From assembly GCA_040954595.2 (NCBI GenBank), contig JBECUI020000033.1, positions 1-64,000 of the forward strand: a DNA stretch of 64,000 nucleotides, written 5' to 3'. Shown here piece by piece: positions 32,986 to 41,342 of the stretch. Position numbers and translations under genes: made by a program. The notes below the pieces were generated by a model, which was given only the letters and a program-made list of their open reading frames with translations, did not search any database and was not told the origin of the DNA. This stretch comes from Balanoglossus misakiensis. Its lineage: Eukaryota > Hemichordata. Every line of letters begins with the position of its first letter. Positions within the stretch are counted from its first letter, which is position 1.

Positions 32986-34266
32986 TTAGTGTTTTCTCAA
33001 TAGTTCCAGCGGTCTAAGAGAAGCTGCCCGACGTGCCGGGAACCAACCTGCCGCCAGGGCCAAGATCAAAGCAAGCCCTCCCATAATGCCCGCAGAGCCC
33101 CAGCGGAGGGAAATAGGGATTTCCTGAATATAGTAGGCTTCGTCCAGAAGCCGGGGGAGGGGAGCCCCTTGGTAGAAGGTATTTCCAACAAAGGTTATAA
33201 ACCGATCCAATCCCAGGATAATCTCATTAATCCATAGGGAAGTAAGAAGTCCCAGGCCTATACCGAGGATCACTCCTATCAGGGCCGAGAGGAAGCCTGC
33301 GGTAAGAAAGACGGAGGCAATAGTTCGGGGAGATGTCCCGGTGCATTTCAGAATTCCAATTTCTCTGCGCCGTTCTAAGCCGAATATGATTAGGGAAGAA
33401 GAAATGTTTATGGTGGCCACCAGAACCAGCAGAGCCATAATGAACAGGAGGCTAGTTTTAGTGGAAGAGAAGTTCTTCAGCAGAGAATGGTTTAATTCCT
33501 TCCAGTCGTATGCGGTCCAGCGATGAGGAAGCTCTGAGATTAGTCTTTCGCGCAAGGGGCGGGCCTCGGAGGTGGGATTGTGGGTTTTTATTCCCAAAAA
33601 GGTTTTAGAGCTTTCAACCGGTAGAATCTTCCAACCCGTTTCCAGGGGTATGAAGGCCAAAATCCTGTCGATGTTCTGGTATCCAGCAGAGAAAATACCC
33701 TTGACGGTAAAACGTGTAACCCTGGGAATGTATCGGCCATCGGGAAGGGACTTTCCCGTAAGAATCCTGAGTTCCTCTCCCACATTGACTCCCAGGCGTC
33801 GTGCTGCTTCACGACCCAGCAAGAGGGCATCGGGGCTGCGGAGATCCCAGGAACCTTGGTCAAAGGTAATGAATTGGGTAAAAGATGGGTCTTTCTGGGG
33901 GATTCCTGTTGGCAGAGCTCTCAGGGTAAGACCCTCTCGGACTCCTTGGCCTCGGGCCAGAGCAAAACCCTGCCGTTCCACCCATACAGCAGATACCTGG
34001 GGATGCTCAGCTACCTCTTGGGTTCGAATATCCCAGGTTTGTTCGTCTTGGGCATCCCAGGCATGAACCTGAAGATGGTAGGTAGAGACTTCGATGTACC
34101 GGCTTATGATGCCCTGTGTCATTCCTTCAACAACATGGTCTACGGTAACTAGGGGTATAAGGGCCAGGGCTATCCCCACAGTGCTGCCCCAGATAGACCC
34201 TCCCAAACGTCCCTTAGCTCTGGATCGGAAAAAAAGACGTTGGGTGACAAAAAAGGTTTGTTTCAT
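32986..34266 (-). CDS. lolE: ABC transporter permease, LolC/LolE family (downstream copy)
   Basis: 426-aa inner-membrane permease. An N-terminal helix (near residues 25-45), a large periplasmic MacB-like domain, and three C-terminal helices with the FtsX-domain pattern (LLFIMALLVLVATINISSSLI; GIGLGLLTSLWINEII) are seen. ATG 34266 overlaps the stop of the ATPase gene by four bases (ATGA), which fixes the start. With the ATPase and the other permease it forms a LolCDE-like complex that extracts lipoproteins from the inner membrane; the window encodes several lipoproteins. Whether it is LolE or a MacB-type exporter cannot be settled by eye. Confidence 0.75.
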   Translation of the reverse strand: MKQTFFVTQRLFFRSRAKGRLGGSIWGSTVGIALALIPLVTVDHVVEGMTQGIISRYIEVSTYHLQVHAWDAQDEQTWDIRTQEVAEHPQVSAVWVERQGFALARGQGVREGLTLRALPTGIPQKDPSFTQFITFDQGSWDLRSPDALLLGREAARRLGVNVGEELRILTGKSLPDGRYIPRVTRFTVKGIFSAGYQNIDRILAFIPLETGWKILPVESSKTFLGIKTHNPTSEARPLRERLISELPHRWTAYDWKELNHSLLKNFSSTKTSLLFIMALLVLVATINISSSLIIFGLERRREIGILKCTGTSPRTIASVFLTAGFLSALIGVILGIGLGLLTSLWINEIILGLDRFITFVGNTFYQGAPLPRLLDEAYYIQEIPISLRWGSAGIMGGLALILALAAGWFPARRAASLRPLELLRKH

Positions 34267-34931
34267 GGGACCTGAAGCTTTCCCTCTCTTAGCTCCCATT
34301 GCTGGTTTGCCTGGGAGGCAAGGGTCCTGTCATGGGTCACGATAACCAGGGATTTCTCCCGTTGGGAAACCAGGGAATAGAGAAGTTCTGCCACTTTCTC
34401 TTTGTGGTCCTCGTCCAGATTTCCTGTTGGCTCGTCGGCGAGGATAAGAAATGGATCGTTTATCAAGGCCCGGGCCAGGGCTACTCGCTGGCGTTCCCCT
34501 CCCGAAAGCTGAGAAGGATAATGTTCAGCCCTGTCTTGCACCTGCACAGCTTTCAGGAGTTCTTCTGCCCTTTCTTTGGTCTCTTTTTTCCTTCTGTTCA
34601 CCATCAGAGCCGGGAGCATCACGTTTTCCAGGGCGGTGAAGTCCTTGAGGAGGTAATGGAACTGAAAAATGAATCCTACCTGCCAGGCGCGATAGGCGGT
34701 CAGGGACTTCTCATTGAGACTGTGGACGGCAAAGCCATAGGAATGGACACTTCCCGAGTCAGGTTTGTCCAGGCCACCTAAGATGTTCAAGAGAGTGCTC
34801 TTCCCACTGCCACTCTCACCGGTTATCGCAATACTTCTTGCCTCGGTAAGGGACAGATGAACTCCCCGGAGAACGTAAATTTTCCCCCTTCCCGAGGGGA
34901 AGGTTTTGACAACATCAGAGAGTTCCACCAT
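34263..34931 (-). CDS. lolD: ABC transporter ATP-binding protein, LolD-like
   Basis: 222-aa ATPase. Walker [10 protein letters not shown] (residues 38-46), Q-loop in [18 protein letters not shown], signature [15 protein letters not shown], Walker [13 protein letters not shown] and the H-loop VTHD are intact. The [19 protein letters not shown] stretch is highly typical of LolD. It lies between the two permease genes and overlaps the downstream one by four bases, giving the order permease-ATPase-permease. Powers lipoprotein release from the inner membrane in the LolCDE model. Confidence 0.85.
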   Translation of the reverse strand: MVELSDVVKTFPSGRGKIYVLRGVHLSLTEARSIAITGESGSGKSTLLNILGGLDKPDSGSVHSYGFAVHSLNEKSLTAYRAWQVGFIFQFHYLLKDFTALENVMLPALMVNRRKKETKERAEELLKAVQVQDRAEHYPSQLSGGERQRVALARALINDPFLILADEPTGNLDEDHKEKVAELLYSLVSQREKSLVIVTHDRTLASQANQQWELREGKLQVP

Positions 34932-34934
34932 GGT

Positions 34935-36197
34935 TCAATCACTCCTTAAAATTTCTGCCGGTCGGAGTCGAACTACCTTGGAAGAGGCACGCCAAGAAGC
35001 CAGGACGGCAAAAATCGTTGCCGAAGCTAGTATCACAAACACATCCATCGGCATTATCTCTGTTGGTATGCTGCTTATATAAAAGGCCTGGAATGGATAG
35101 ACTTGAATCTCCCCTCGAAAGCCTCTTAAGGAGTTTACCAAGAGTTCCAGTATCGCTAGAAGGCCATTAATGTTCTTGGCCACCAAAATACCCAAAATCG
35201 TGCCTATTCCGCTTCCCAGCCCTCCCAGGGCCAAACCTTGCTGTAGAAAAAGAGCCCGTATTGTTCTGACAGAAGTCCCGGTGGCTTTCATTACGGCAAT
35301 GTCTTCCAGGCGCTCCGCTGCTAAACGCCGTAAGGCGTTTTCAATGTTTACCGCCACAAGCACAAAAATCAGGCCTATCAACAGCATCATCATGATTTTT
35401 TCTGTTTTCAGGGCAGCAAAGAAACTGCGGTTGGATTCTCTCCAGGAGATAAGGCGGCCTCCAAAGGTTTGAGCCGTCGCTGCCAAACGGGATTCCACCA
35501 CCTTGTCCCGTTCGGGACGGCGTAGTTTGAGTCCTACATCTTCTGTGATTTCTCCCAGAAGGAGCTGAGCAGTCTCCAGTCCCATAAAAACAAGGGTGCT
35601 ATCGTATTCCAGATAGCCGCAGTAAAAGATACCCATAACGGTCAACTCAAGATTGATTGGGGAAAGTCCCTCTGCACCCAAGGCCAGGGCTTCAATAGTG
35701 TCTCCGGGAAACACACTGAGCTTGCGGGCCAGTTCTTTTCCAAGAACGACTCCCTTGCCTTCGATGTTGAATTCCCCATCTGGTATTTCAAGCCTTTCCA
35801 TGAGTTTTGGATCCCTTAACGGAAGATCGGGTGGAAATCCTCTGATCAGGGCACCTGCCGGATGGGGACTGATGCCCTTGAGAATGCTCTGCCCTTCCCG
35901 AAAGGGTATGGAGACCAGGACTTCCTTATCGTGCAGGAAAAGAGAGGCCAGGTTGGAGGAATCTTTCTTGCTTGTCTCTCCTTCCAGGGGTACCCATCGA
36001 AGATGATAGGAACCGATTTCCATAATATTGCGGATAAAACCTTGCTGGAAGCCGTTCATTACGGCGAGAACGGCATTGAGAGTCATTACCCCCATGGCTA
36101 TACCCGCAATGGAGAGAAGGAAGGCAGTGCGGCCGCGTCCTTTCTTTCTACCCAGAAGGAGACGTCGGGAAATCCAGCCGATCCAGTTCTTTTTCAC
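34935..36197 (-). CDS. lolC: ABC transporter permease, LolC/LolE family (upstream copy)
   Basis: 420-aa permease: an N-terminal helix with FLLSIAGIAMGVMTLNAVLA, a periplasmic domain (residues about 50-265), and three C-terminal helices including IMMMLLIGLIFVLVAVNIEN. VMKATGTSVRTIRALFLQQG is the characteristic cytoplasmic coupling region. It lies three bases upstream of the ATPase gene and eight bases after the stop of the exported hypothetical protein, so all are one transcript. Role as in the LolCDE complex, by family. Confidence 0.75.
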   Translation of the reverse strand: MKKNWIGWISRRLLLGRKKGRGRTAFLLSIAGIAMGVMTLNAVLAVMNGFQQGFIRNIMEIGSYHLRWVPLEGETSKKDSSNLASLFLHDKEVLVSIPFREGQSILKGISPHPAGALIRGFPPDLPLRDPKLMERLEIPDGEFNIEGKGVVLGKELARKLSVFPGDTIEALALGAEGLSPINLELTVMGIFYCGYLEYDSTLVFMGLETAQLLLGEITEDVGLKLRRPERDKVVESRLAATAQTFGGRLISWRESNRSFFAALKTEKIMMMLLIGLIFVLVAVNIENALRRLAAERLEDIAVMKATGTSVRTIRALFLQQGLALGGLGSGIGTILGILVAKNINGLLAILELLVNSLRGFRGEIQVYPFQAFYISSIPTEIMPMDVFVILASATIFAVLASWRASSKVVRLRPAEILRSD

Positions 36198-36205
36198 AGT
36201 AATTC

Positions 36206-37126
36206 TTAATTGACACGCACAATTTTTCCGTTTACCAGAAATTCTTCCCGAACTTTAAGGTTGTTCTCCCAATAGATACGTACAACCAATTCTTCGTTTT
36301 GATAAAGATTTTCAACCCATTTTCCCGGAGATTCTCTAGAGATGAGTTTTTCCATTTTTCCATCTCGACTATGAACTTCTTTTACGGCTAGATCCTCTTC
36401 CCAAGTGAATTCCTGAACCACAACTCCCCCCAGTCCCCGTTCTTCTGAGCGGAGAAGGGAGTTCTCCTCCCATGTGTAGGTTTTTGAAAGAATCAATCCT
36501 TCTTTGCGGCTGACAATTTCTCGTTGAAGTAGTCCTTCTTTGTCAAAAAAGCGGGTATGGGTTTCTCCATACTCGTTAAGAGCTTCTTCTTGATAGCTCC
36601 CATCATCGTCTCTTTTCCACTTGGTATCGTTGTGTATCTCCCCCTCTCTTATGACCAGGTAGCGAAGGGAACGGCCGTTTTTGTCTCTGTTCTCAATGCG
36701 CCAGTTATCTCCCTCTCCCTGGATCCCCTGCCAGGGAGTGCCGTCGGGTCGGGCAATACCCACGTGAGAAGTGGAAGTCTGGTCTCCCTGGGTAAAGAGG
36801 ATTCTCCGGGGAGCACCGTTGTTGTCGTAGGAGTAGGAAACTTCTAAAAGGAGGGTACCGTCAGAGGAGTATTCCTTCCGGGCGGTCAAAAATCCCTTGC
36901 TGCGGATCATGAGAACTTTTTTGTGAAAAAGTCCGTCTTTATAGAGAATCCTTTCTTCTTCTTCACCCTTGTTCTCTATTGAAAGAACCCATGGGGCGGC
37001 GGTGGGGTTTCCTGAATTTAAAGGTTCTTTCATAATTCCACTGGGGCCTGAATTGTACCAGTCGATACTCCAGGAGGCAGAGGAGATAATCAGAAGGCCT
37101 GCCATCGTAAAAATCGTTTTTTTCAT
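36206..37126 (-). CDS. Exported protein with repeated beta-strand units, unknown function
   Basis: 306 aa. Signal peptide MKKTIFTMAGLLIISSASWS, with cleavage probably after SWS. The rest is a series of short hydrophilic repeats around DGTLLLEVSYSYDNNGAP, DKEGLLQREIV and ENNLKVREEFLVNGK, similar in spacing to MORN_2/YwqK antitoxin-like or RHS-like strand repeats. Not recognised as a named family. It overlaps ftsY by four bases (ATGA) and precedes the LolCDE-like genes by eight bases, so it may have a periplasmic job linked to envelope export. Confidence 0.6.
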   Translation of the reverse strand: MKKTIFTMAGLLIISSASWSIDWYNSGPSGIMKEPLNSGNPTAAPWVLSIENKGEEEERILYKDGLFHKKVLMIRSKGFLTARKEYSSDGTLLLEVSYSYDNNGAPRRILFTQGDQTSTSHVGIARPDGTPWQGIQGEGDNWRIENRDKNGRSLRYLVIREGEIHNDTKWKRDDDGSYQEEALNEYGETHTRFFDKEGLLQREIVSRKEGLILSKTYTWEENSLLRSEERGLGGVVVQEFTWEEDLAVKEVHSRDGKMEKLISRESPGKWVENLYQNEELVVRIYWENNLKVREEFLVNGKIVRVN

Positions 37127-38043
37127 TCTGGTGCCAGTAATTCCTCAAGGTAATTATCAACATTAAAAATTTCCATGTCGTTCAATCCTTCTCCTCGGCA
37201 GACAAAGGCAAAAGGAAGGCTCAGTTTTCTTCCTATGGCTGCTGCCAGTCCCCCCTTGGCCGAAGAATCCAGCTTTGTCATGATAATGGCATCCAGGCCC
37301 AGGGCCTGGTGGAAGGTTTCGGCCTGCATGAGGCCGTTCTGTCCCGTGGTGGCATCAATAAGTAAGATTTTCCGGTAAACTCCGTTGCTCCCCAGGCGTT
37401 TTTGAATTATCCGGTCAATTTTGCTTAGTTCCCGGACAAGGTCGTCGCGGTTGTGCATGCGCCCTGCGGTGTCGGCAAGAATGAGCCCGTCTCCCCGGCT
37501 ACGGGCTGAATCAATAGCATCATAGATAACAGAACCGGGATCGGACCCGCGTTCTTGGCTTAGCACCCGGACTCCGATTTTTTTACCATAGAGGCTTAAC
37601 TGTTCAATGGCGGCTGCCCGGAAGGTGTCTCCTGAGGCCAAAAGGATTTCCTTGACCTGCCCTTGGAATCTGTGGGCCATTTTGGCAATGGTGGTGGTTT
37701 TTCCCACTCCGTTGACGCCAAGCACCAAGTAGAGGGATAGGCCGTGGGGCGGCGGACTTATGTCCAGGGTTTTTAAGGATGCTTTTAGAATCGACTTGAG
37801 CTCTGCGAGAATATATTCCTTAGCGGCTGGTTTTTTTTTCTCTTGGATGCGAACACGAAGCTCACCTACCACTTCCGAAGCGGTCAGGACTCCCATGTCG
37901 GCCTCTATAAGGAGGTCCTTTAATTCTTCGTAGAATGATTCTACAGCACCGTGACGCTTAAAAATTGCCAGCAGCTTGTTGCCAATGGCCTTGCGAGAGT
38001 CCCGCTGTAGAGGGGGAGTCCCATTTTTCTTTCTACCGAACAT
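37123..38043 (-). CDS. ftsY: Signal recognition particle receptor FtsY
   Basis: 306-aa SRP GTPase that docks ribosome-SRP complexes at the membrane. An N-domain (residues 1-100) precedes the G-domain: G1 GVNGVGKTTT (109-118), ASGDTFRAAA, G3 DTAGRMHNRDDLVREL, G4 TKLDSSAKGG and the closing GEGLNDMEIFN helix. DTAGR and the TKLDxxAKGG motif are standard. It lacks the long acidic A-domain of some FtsY proteins. It starts the ftsY-hypothetical-lolC-lolD-lolE run. Confidence 0.95.
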   Translation of the reverse strand: MFGRKKNGTPPLQRDSRKAIGNKLLAIFKRHGAVESFYEELKDLLIEADMGVLTASEVVGELRVRIQEKKKPAAKEYILAELKSILKASLKTLDISPPPHGLSLYLVLGVNGVGKTTTIAKMAHRFQGQVKEILLASGDTFRAAAIEQLSLYGKKIGVRVLSQERGSDPGSVIYDAIDSARSRGDGLILADTAGRMHNRDDLVRELSKIDRIIQKRLGSNGVYRKILLIDATTGQNGLMQAETFHQALGLDAIIMTKLDSSAKGGLAAAIGRKLSLPFAFVCRGEGLNDMEIFNVDNYLEELLAPE

Positions 38044-38088
38044 GGCGAAAATAACCTGAAATCAGGCCTAAGTCTTCTGGCCTCCCTT

Positions 38089-39555
38089 TCACTGTGTGAG
38101 TGCCTCGGCTGACTTCAAATATTTTGCCAGCTTAAAGAAGAAGTTGGTTAGAAGGGCGGAAGACAGGGCAATGCCTCCCCACATTACTCCGGTAGTGATG
38201 TCATAAGCCAGCTTGGAATTAGAGGAGGATTCTTGGTATATCGAGTTGCCCGTCCGCTGATAGGCACTGTTGTTGGCATTTAACTGTCCCTGAAAGTTCT
38301 CAGATATGCCCGAAAAGATCATGGGAACCGCCACCGACACAGAAAACCAGGTGAGAGAATGATAGAGCCGGGTGCGGTCTCTTTTAAACACAATCTCTGG
38401 ACTCTCTTCCAAAGGCTCCAAAGTTGCAGAGAAGGAAGGGGTTTCAGGTCCATAGGGAAGGGTCTGGGTCTGGTAGCCTTCGAGTTGTAGCAAAAGAGAT
38501 TCTGAGTGGTTGGGGAGTTGTAGGTCCATGGGAGTCTGGCCCTGATAAAGGGTTCCAAGCCGGATTTCGGCCCCCGGAGGAATGGAATCAATATGGATGT
38601 ATTCCGGCTGGATAGCATCCAAAGTTACCTCAATCTTCTGGTAGGAAAGAGGAGTTACCATGTAGTTTTTTACCCAGGATGTATAGCCGGGATGGGAAAT
38701 TTCTACCATGGTGGTACCGGTTTCCAATGTCAAATCCTTGTACAAACCTACCCCCACAATATTGCCGTTTATCTTAATGGTTGCCAGGGAAGGTTCAACA
38801 CTGACCCTTAGTCCTCCCCAGTCGCGTCCCAAAATAATCCGGCGGATCACTCCTGCCGCCTCTTCGGCCATAAGGGGAAAATCTACACTATCTCCTGTGC
38901 CTTCCCAGATACTCTCCTGCCCTCCTTCGGTGAGGGCCCATAGGTGAATACTGTGGTATCCCTCTATTTCTCGTATCGTTCCCGTGATAAGCAAATCCAA
39001 CTGAGCCGTATTCCTCAGTATTCCAGGTGGGATCTTATCGGTGGGCCATAGGATGCCTCCGGCAGGAGGAGGAGGGAAGCGAACAGGAATTTCTTTTGGG
39101 ATTTCAAGGTTGTCGGAAGAGGCTTCAATCCATGATTCCAGTTTTTTCCTTACCGCAAGGATGTTCTCATCCAGTTGTGTTTTTTCTTTTTTTGAAGTAT
39201 TAAGTTTGAAAAGGAGTTCATCCTTGGCACTGTGGTGCTTGCCCAATTCTTGCATTATCGACCGGTAAGACTTGTTGACCACCCGGTCTACCAGGTAGGT
39301 TCCTTCTTGTTTTGAAAGTTGGTGTTCTTCTAGGTCTTTTAACTCGTTGTGGAGAATCCTGGGGAACAGTATTGCGGCTGAACTGTTGTCCTGAGCGGTT
39401 CCAAGGTGTTTGAATACGCCTATTCCTACAGACCACAGCAGGTCTTCGGCAGATAGGTTCACTTGGGGAAGTTCTTCTTCCTGGGACATGGAAGAAGCGA
39501 TGGCAAAGGAGAACATGCCAAAGGTCAAAAATCTTCTAAGAACATTCATGCGCAA
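38089..39555 (-). CDS. PEGA-domain exported protein
   Basis: 488 aa. A signal peptide is likely at residues 1-25 (RFLTFGMFSFAIASSMS). The middle holds two PEGA-like beta-sandwich domains, around SVEPSLATIKINGNIVGVG and SIPPGAEIRLGTLYQGQTP, the latter carrying the GxxP turn. Hydrophobic helices follow near residues 400-425 and 455-475, so the protein is probably anchored with its beta domains outside the cytoplasm. Function unknown; PEGA domains often bind carbohydrate or S-layer partners. The next gene downstream is ftsY, 45 bases away. Confidence 0.7.
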   Translation of the reverse strand: MRMNVLRRFLTFGMFSFAIASSMSQEEELPQVNLSAEDLLWSVGIGVFKHLGTAQDNSSAAILFPRILHNELKDLEEHQLSKQEGTYLVDRVVNKSYRSIMQELGKHHSAKDELLFKLNTSKKEKTQLDENILAVRKKLESWIEASSDNLEIPKEIPVRFPPPPAGGILWPTDKIPPGILRNTAQLDLLITGTIREIEGYHSIHLWALTEGGQESIWEGTGDSVDFPLMAEEAAGVIRRIILGRDWGGLRVSVEPSLATIKINGNIVGVGLYKDLTLETGTTMVEISHPGYTSWVKNYMVTPLSYQKIEVTLDAIQPEYIHIDSIPPGAEIRLGTLYQGQTPMDLQLPNHSESLLLQLEGYQTQTLPYGPETPSFSATLEPLEESPEIVFKRDRTRLYHSLTWFSVSVAVPMIFSGISENFQGQLNANNSAYQRTGNSIYQESSSNSKLAYDITTGVMWGGIALSSALLTNFFFKLAKYLKSAEALTQ

Positions 39556-39637
39556 TGTACACTCGGCTTAAAGGGATTGGCGCAGAAGAAGCTTTCCGGT
39601 AGGTCCGGTTTTCTTGTTCTTATCAGGCAGCGATATT

Positions 39638-40757
39638 TCATTTTTCCTCGTTTATCTCTGTATTCTTCCTATTCCAGTGGAGATAAGCATTAATAAAAGG
39701 ATCGATATTCCCATCCATTACGGCCTGAATGTTCCCCGTTTCCTCTCGGGTGCGCAGATCCTTGACCAGGGTATAGGGATGGAAGACATAGGAGCGAATT
39801 TGAGAGCCCCAGGCTATGTCTTTTTTTTCGGCCGCAGAAGCAGCCCGTTCCTCTTCCTGCTTTTGACGGTAGTATTCATAAAGCCGGGACTTGAGTACTT
39901 TCATGGCCATTTCCCGATTCTTGTACTGACTGCGTTCATTCTGGCACTGAACGACAATGCCTGTACTGAGATGAGTCAAACGTACCGCACTGGAGGTTTT
40001 GTTAACGTGCTGCCCTCCCGCTCCTGAGGCTCGATAGGTGTCCACTCTGATTTCTTCAAGGTTTAACTCGAAATCGATGTCATTGTCAAATACAGGCGAA
40101 ACATAGATCGAGGCAAAGGTGGTGTGGCGACGTTTCGCCGAGTCAAAGGGGCTGATTCTTACCAGGCGGTGTATGCCTCCTTCGCCTTTTAGAAAACCGT
40201 GGGCAAATTCTCCTTCTACCTGGATATCTACAGACTTTATTCCTTCATCGGCTTCTTGGATGTCCAGTAGAGTCTGCTTAAAGCCCCTACGTTCGCACCA
40301 GCGGCTATAGAGACGATACAGCATGGCAGTCCAGTCATAGGATTCTGTACCCCCTGCCCCGGAATGGATGGAAAGAAAGGCGGGAAGGATATCGGTAGGC
40401 TCTCCTAGCAGCTCCAGGTTCTTCGCCTTATCCACTTTGTCAGTGAGCTCCTCCAAGGTCTTCCGTATTTCCTTTTCTAAAGATTCCTCTCCTTCTTCTT
40501 GGGCCAGGTTAAGGAATTCCTTGGCCTCGGCAACTTGCTGTACGAATTTATCCCAAGGTTCGTAACGATTCTTCAGCCTCTTTAGTTCTGTAAGAGTCTC
40601 TTCTGCCTTCTTTCGGTTGTCCCAGAAACTGCTCTTGCCAATAAGGGTCTCCAGATTCCCGGCTTTTTCTTTCAGTCCTGTTTCGTCAAAGACGCCTCCA
40701 GTTGTCCAGAACATCTTTTTCCAGGTTCTTTACTAGTGGAATTAAATCGTTGAGCAT
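39638..40757 (-). CDS. prfB: Peptide chain release factor 2, with programmed +1 frameshift
   Basis: Terminates translation at UGA and UAA. The product is 372 aa after the shift. ATG 40757 has AGGAGG four to nine bases upstream. The first 23 codons end ...WRRL then UGA; reading continues in the +1 frame as DETGLKEKAG. The SPF tripeptide (RISPFDSAKRRH) that reads stop codons and the GAGGQHVNKT motif that triggers hydrolysis are intact. The feedback site is annotated separately. Single gene; a hairpin lies upstream. Confidence 0.95.
40683..40705 (-). promoter_or_regulatory. prfB autoregulatory +1 frameshift site
   Basis: On the minus strand GGAGG, then CGU, then CUU UGA C. The internal Shine-Dalgarno sits three bases from the slippery CUU, the same spacing as in E. 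coli prfB. The UGA is complement(40686..40688). Low RF2 lets the ribosome slip +1 past the UGA. Confidence 0.93.
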
Positions 40758-40843
40758 AAGTCCTCCTGTTTCTTAATGATAAGTGCTTCTGTATATTTTT
40801 CAAGGTAGGAATAAAGAAAAAGATGTGACTTTTAAAAACTGAT

Positions 40844-40880
40844 ACCAGCAGATAGTCCTCTAACCTCAATTTCTGCTGGT
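40844..40880 (-). terminator. Hairpin upstream of prfB
   Basis: On the minus strand ACCAGCAGA pairs with TCTGCTGGT across a 19-base loop, and a run of five T follows a few bases later. It could end a transcript from the small upstream gene or be a prfB leader element. Confidence 0.4.
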
Positions 40881-40994
40881 TTGACGGAACCGAAGATCTC
40901 ACCGCTTTCTTAAGGGAACAGGTTTTCCCTCAATCCTGTTTTGGAAAATACCATGCTTGTTCCGACACAGCCCAACTCCGAAGCCGTTTTTTTA

Positions 40995-41186
40995 TCAGGT
41001 GGACTCTGGGCCCTTGCTGTTGTTTTTTGTCGTTTCGGGAGGAGGTCCTTCACGGGAAGATTTTTTGTCGTTTTTTTGTGATTTTTTTCTTTTCCATTCC
41101 AGGAACCAGGGGATGAATTGCAATAGCCCACGGATTATCAGAGAAACAGCGACAAAAAAGAGTAAAGACAAAATTGCCTGTAACAT
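40995..41186 (-). CDS. Small single-pass membrane protein, hypothetical
   Basis: 63 aa. One clear hydrophobic helix at residues 3-28 (AILSLLFFVAVSLIIRGLL), then a very basic, Ser/Lys/Pro-rich tail (KRKKSQKNDKKSSREG). The ribosome site is weak (GGTAAG). It lies between rlmKL and prfB. Supported by helix-plus-tail composition only; not a recognised family. An alternative frame over the same DNA has no such pattern. Confidence 0.4.
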   Translation of the reverse strand: MLQAILSLLFFVAVSLIIRGLLQFIPWFLEWKRKKSQKNDKKSSREGPPPETTKNNSKGPEST

Positions 41187-41342
41187 TTCTTACCAAGAAT
41201 AGGTAATTAGGGGCTTTGGGTCTACCCTCTCATGCTTGGAAGGAGAAATGCTGGGGTCAATTATTGGTAGAGGGAAAGCTTCTTGTTTTCTGTTTATGGT
41301 GAAACGGCATGGAAGGTCCGATAGTGGAGTTTCCTTATAATG

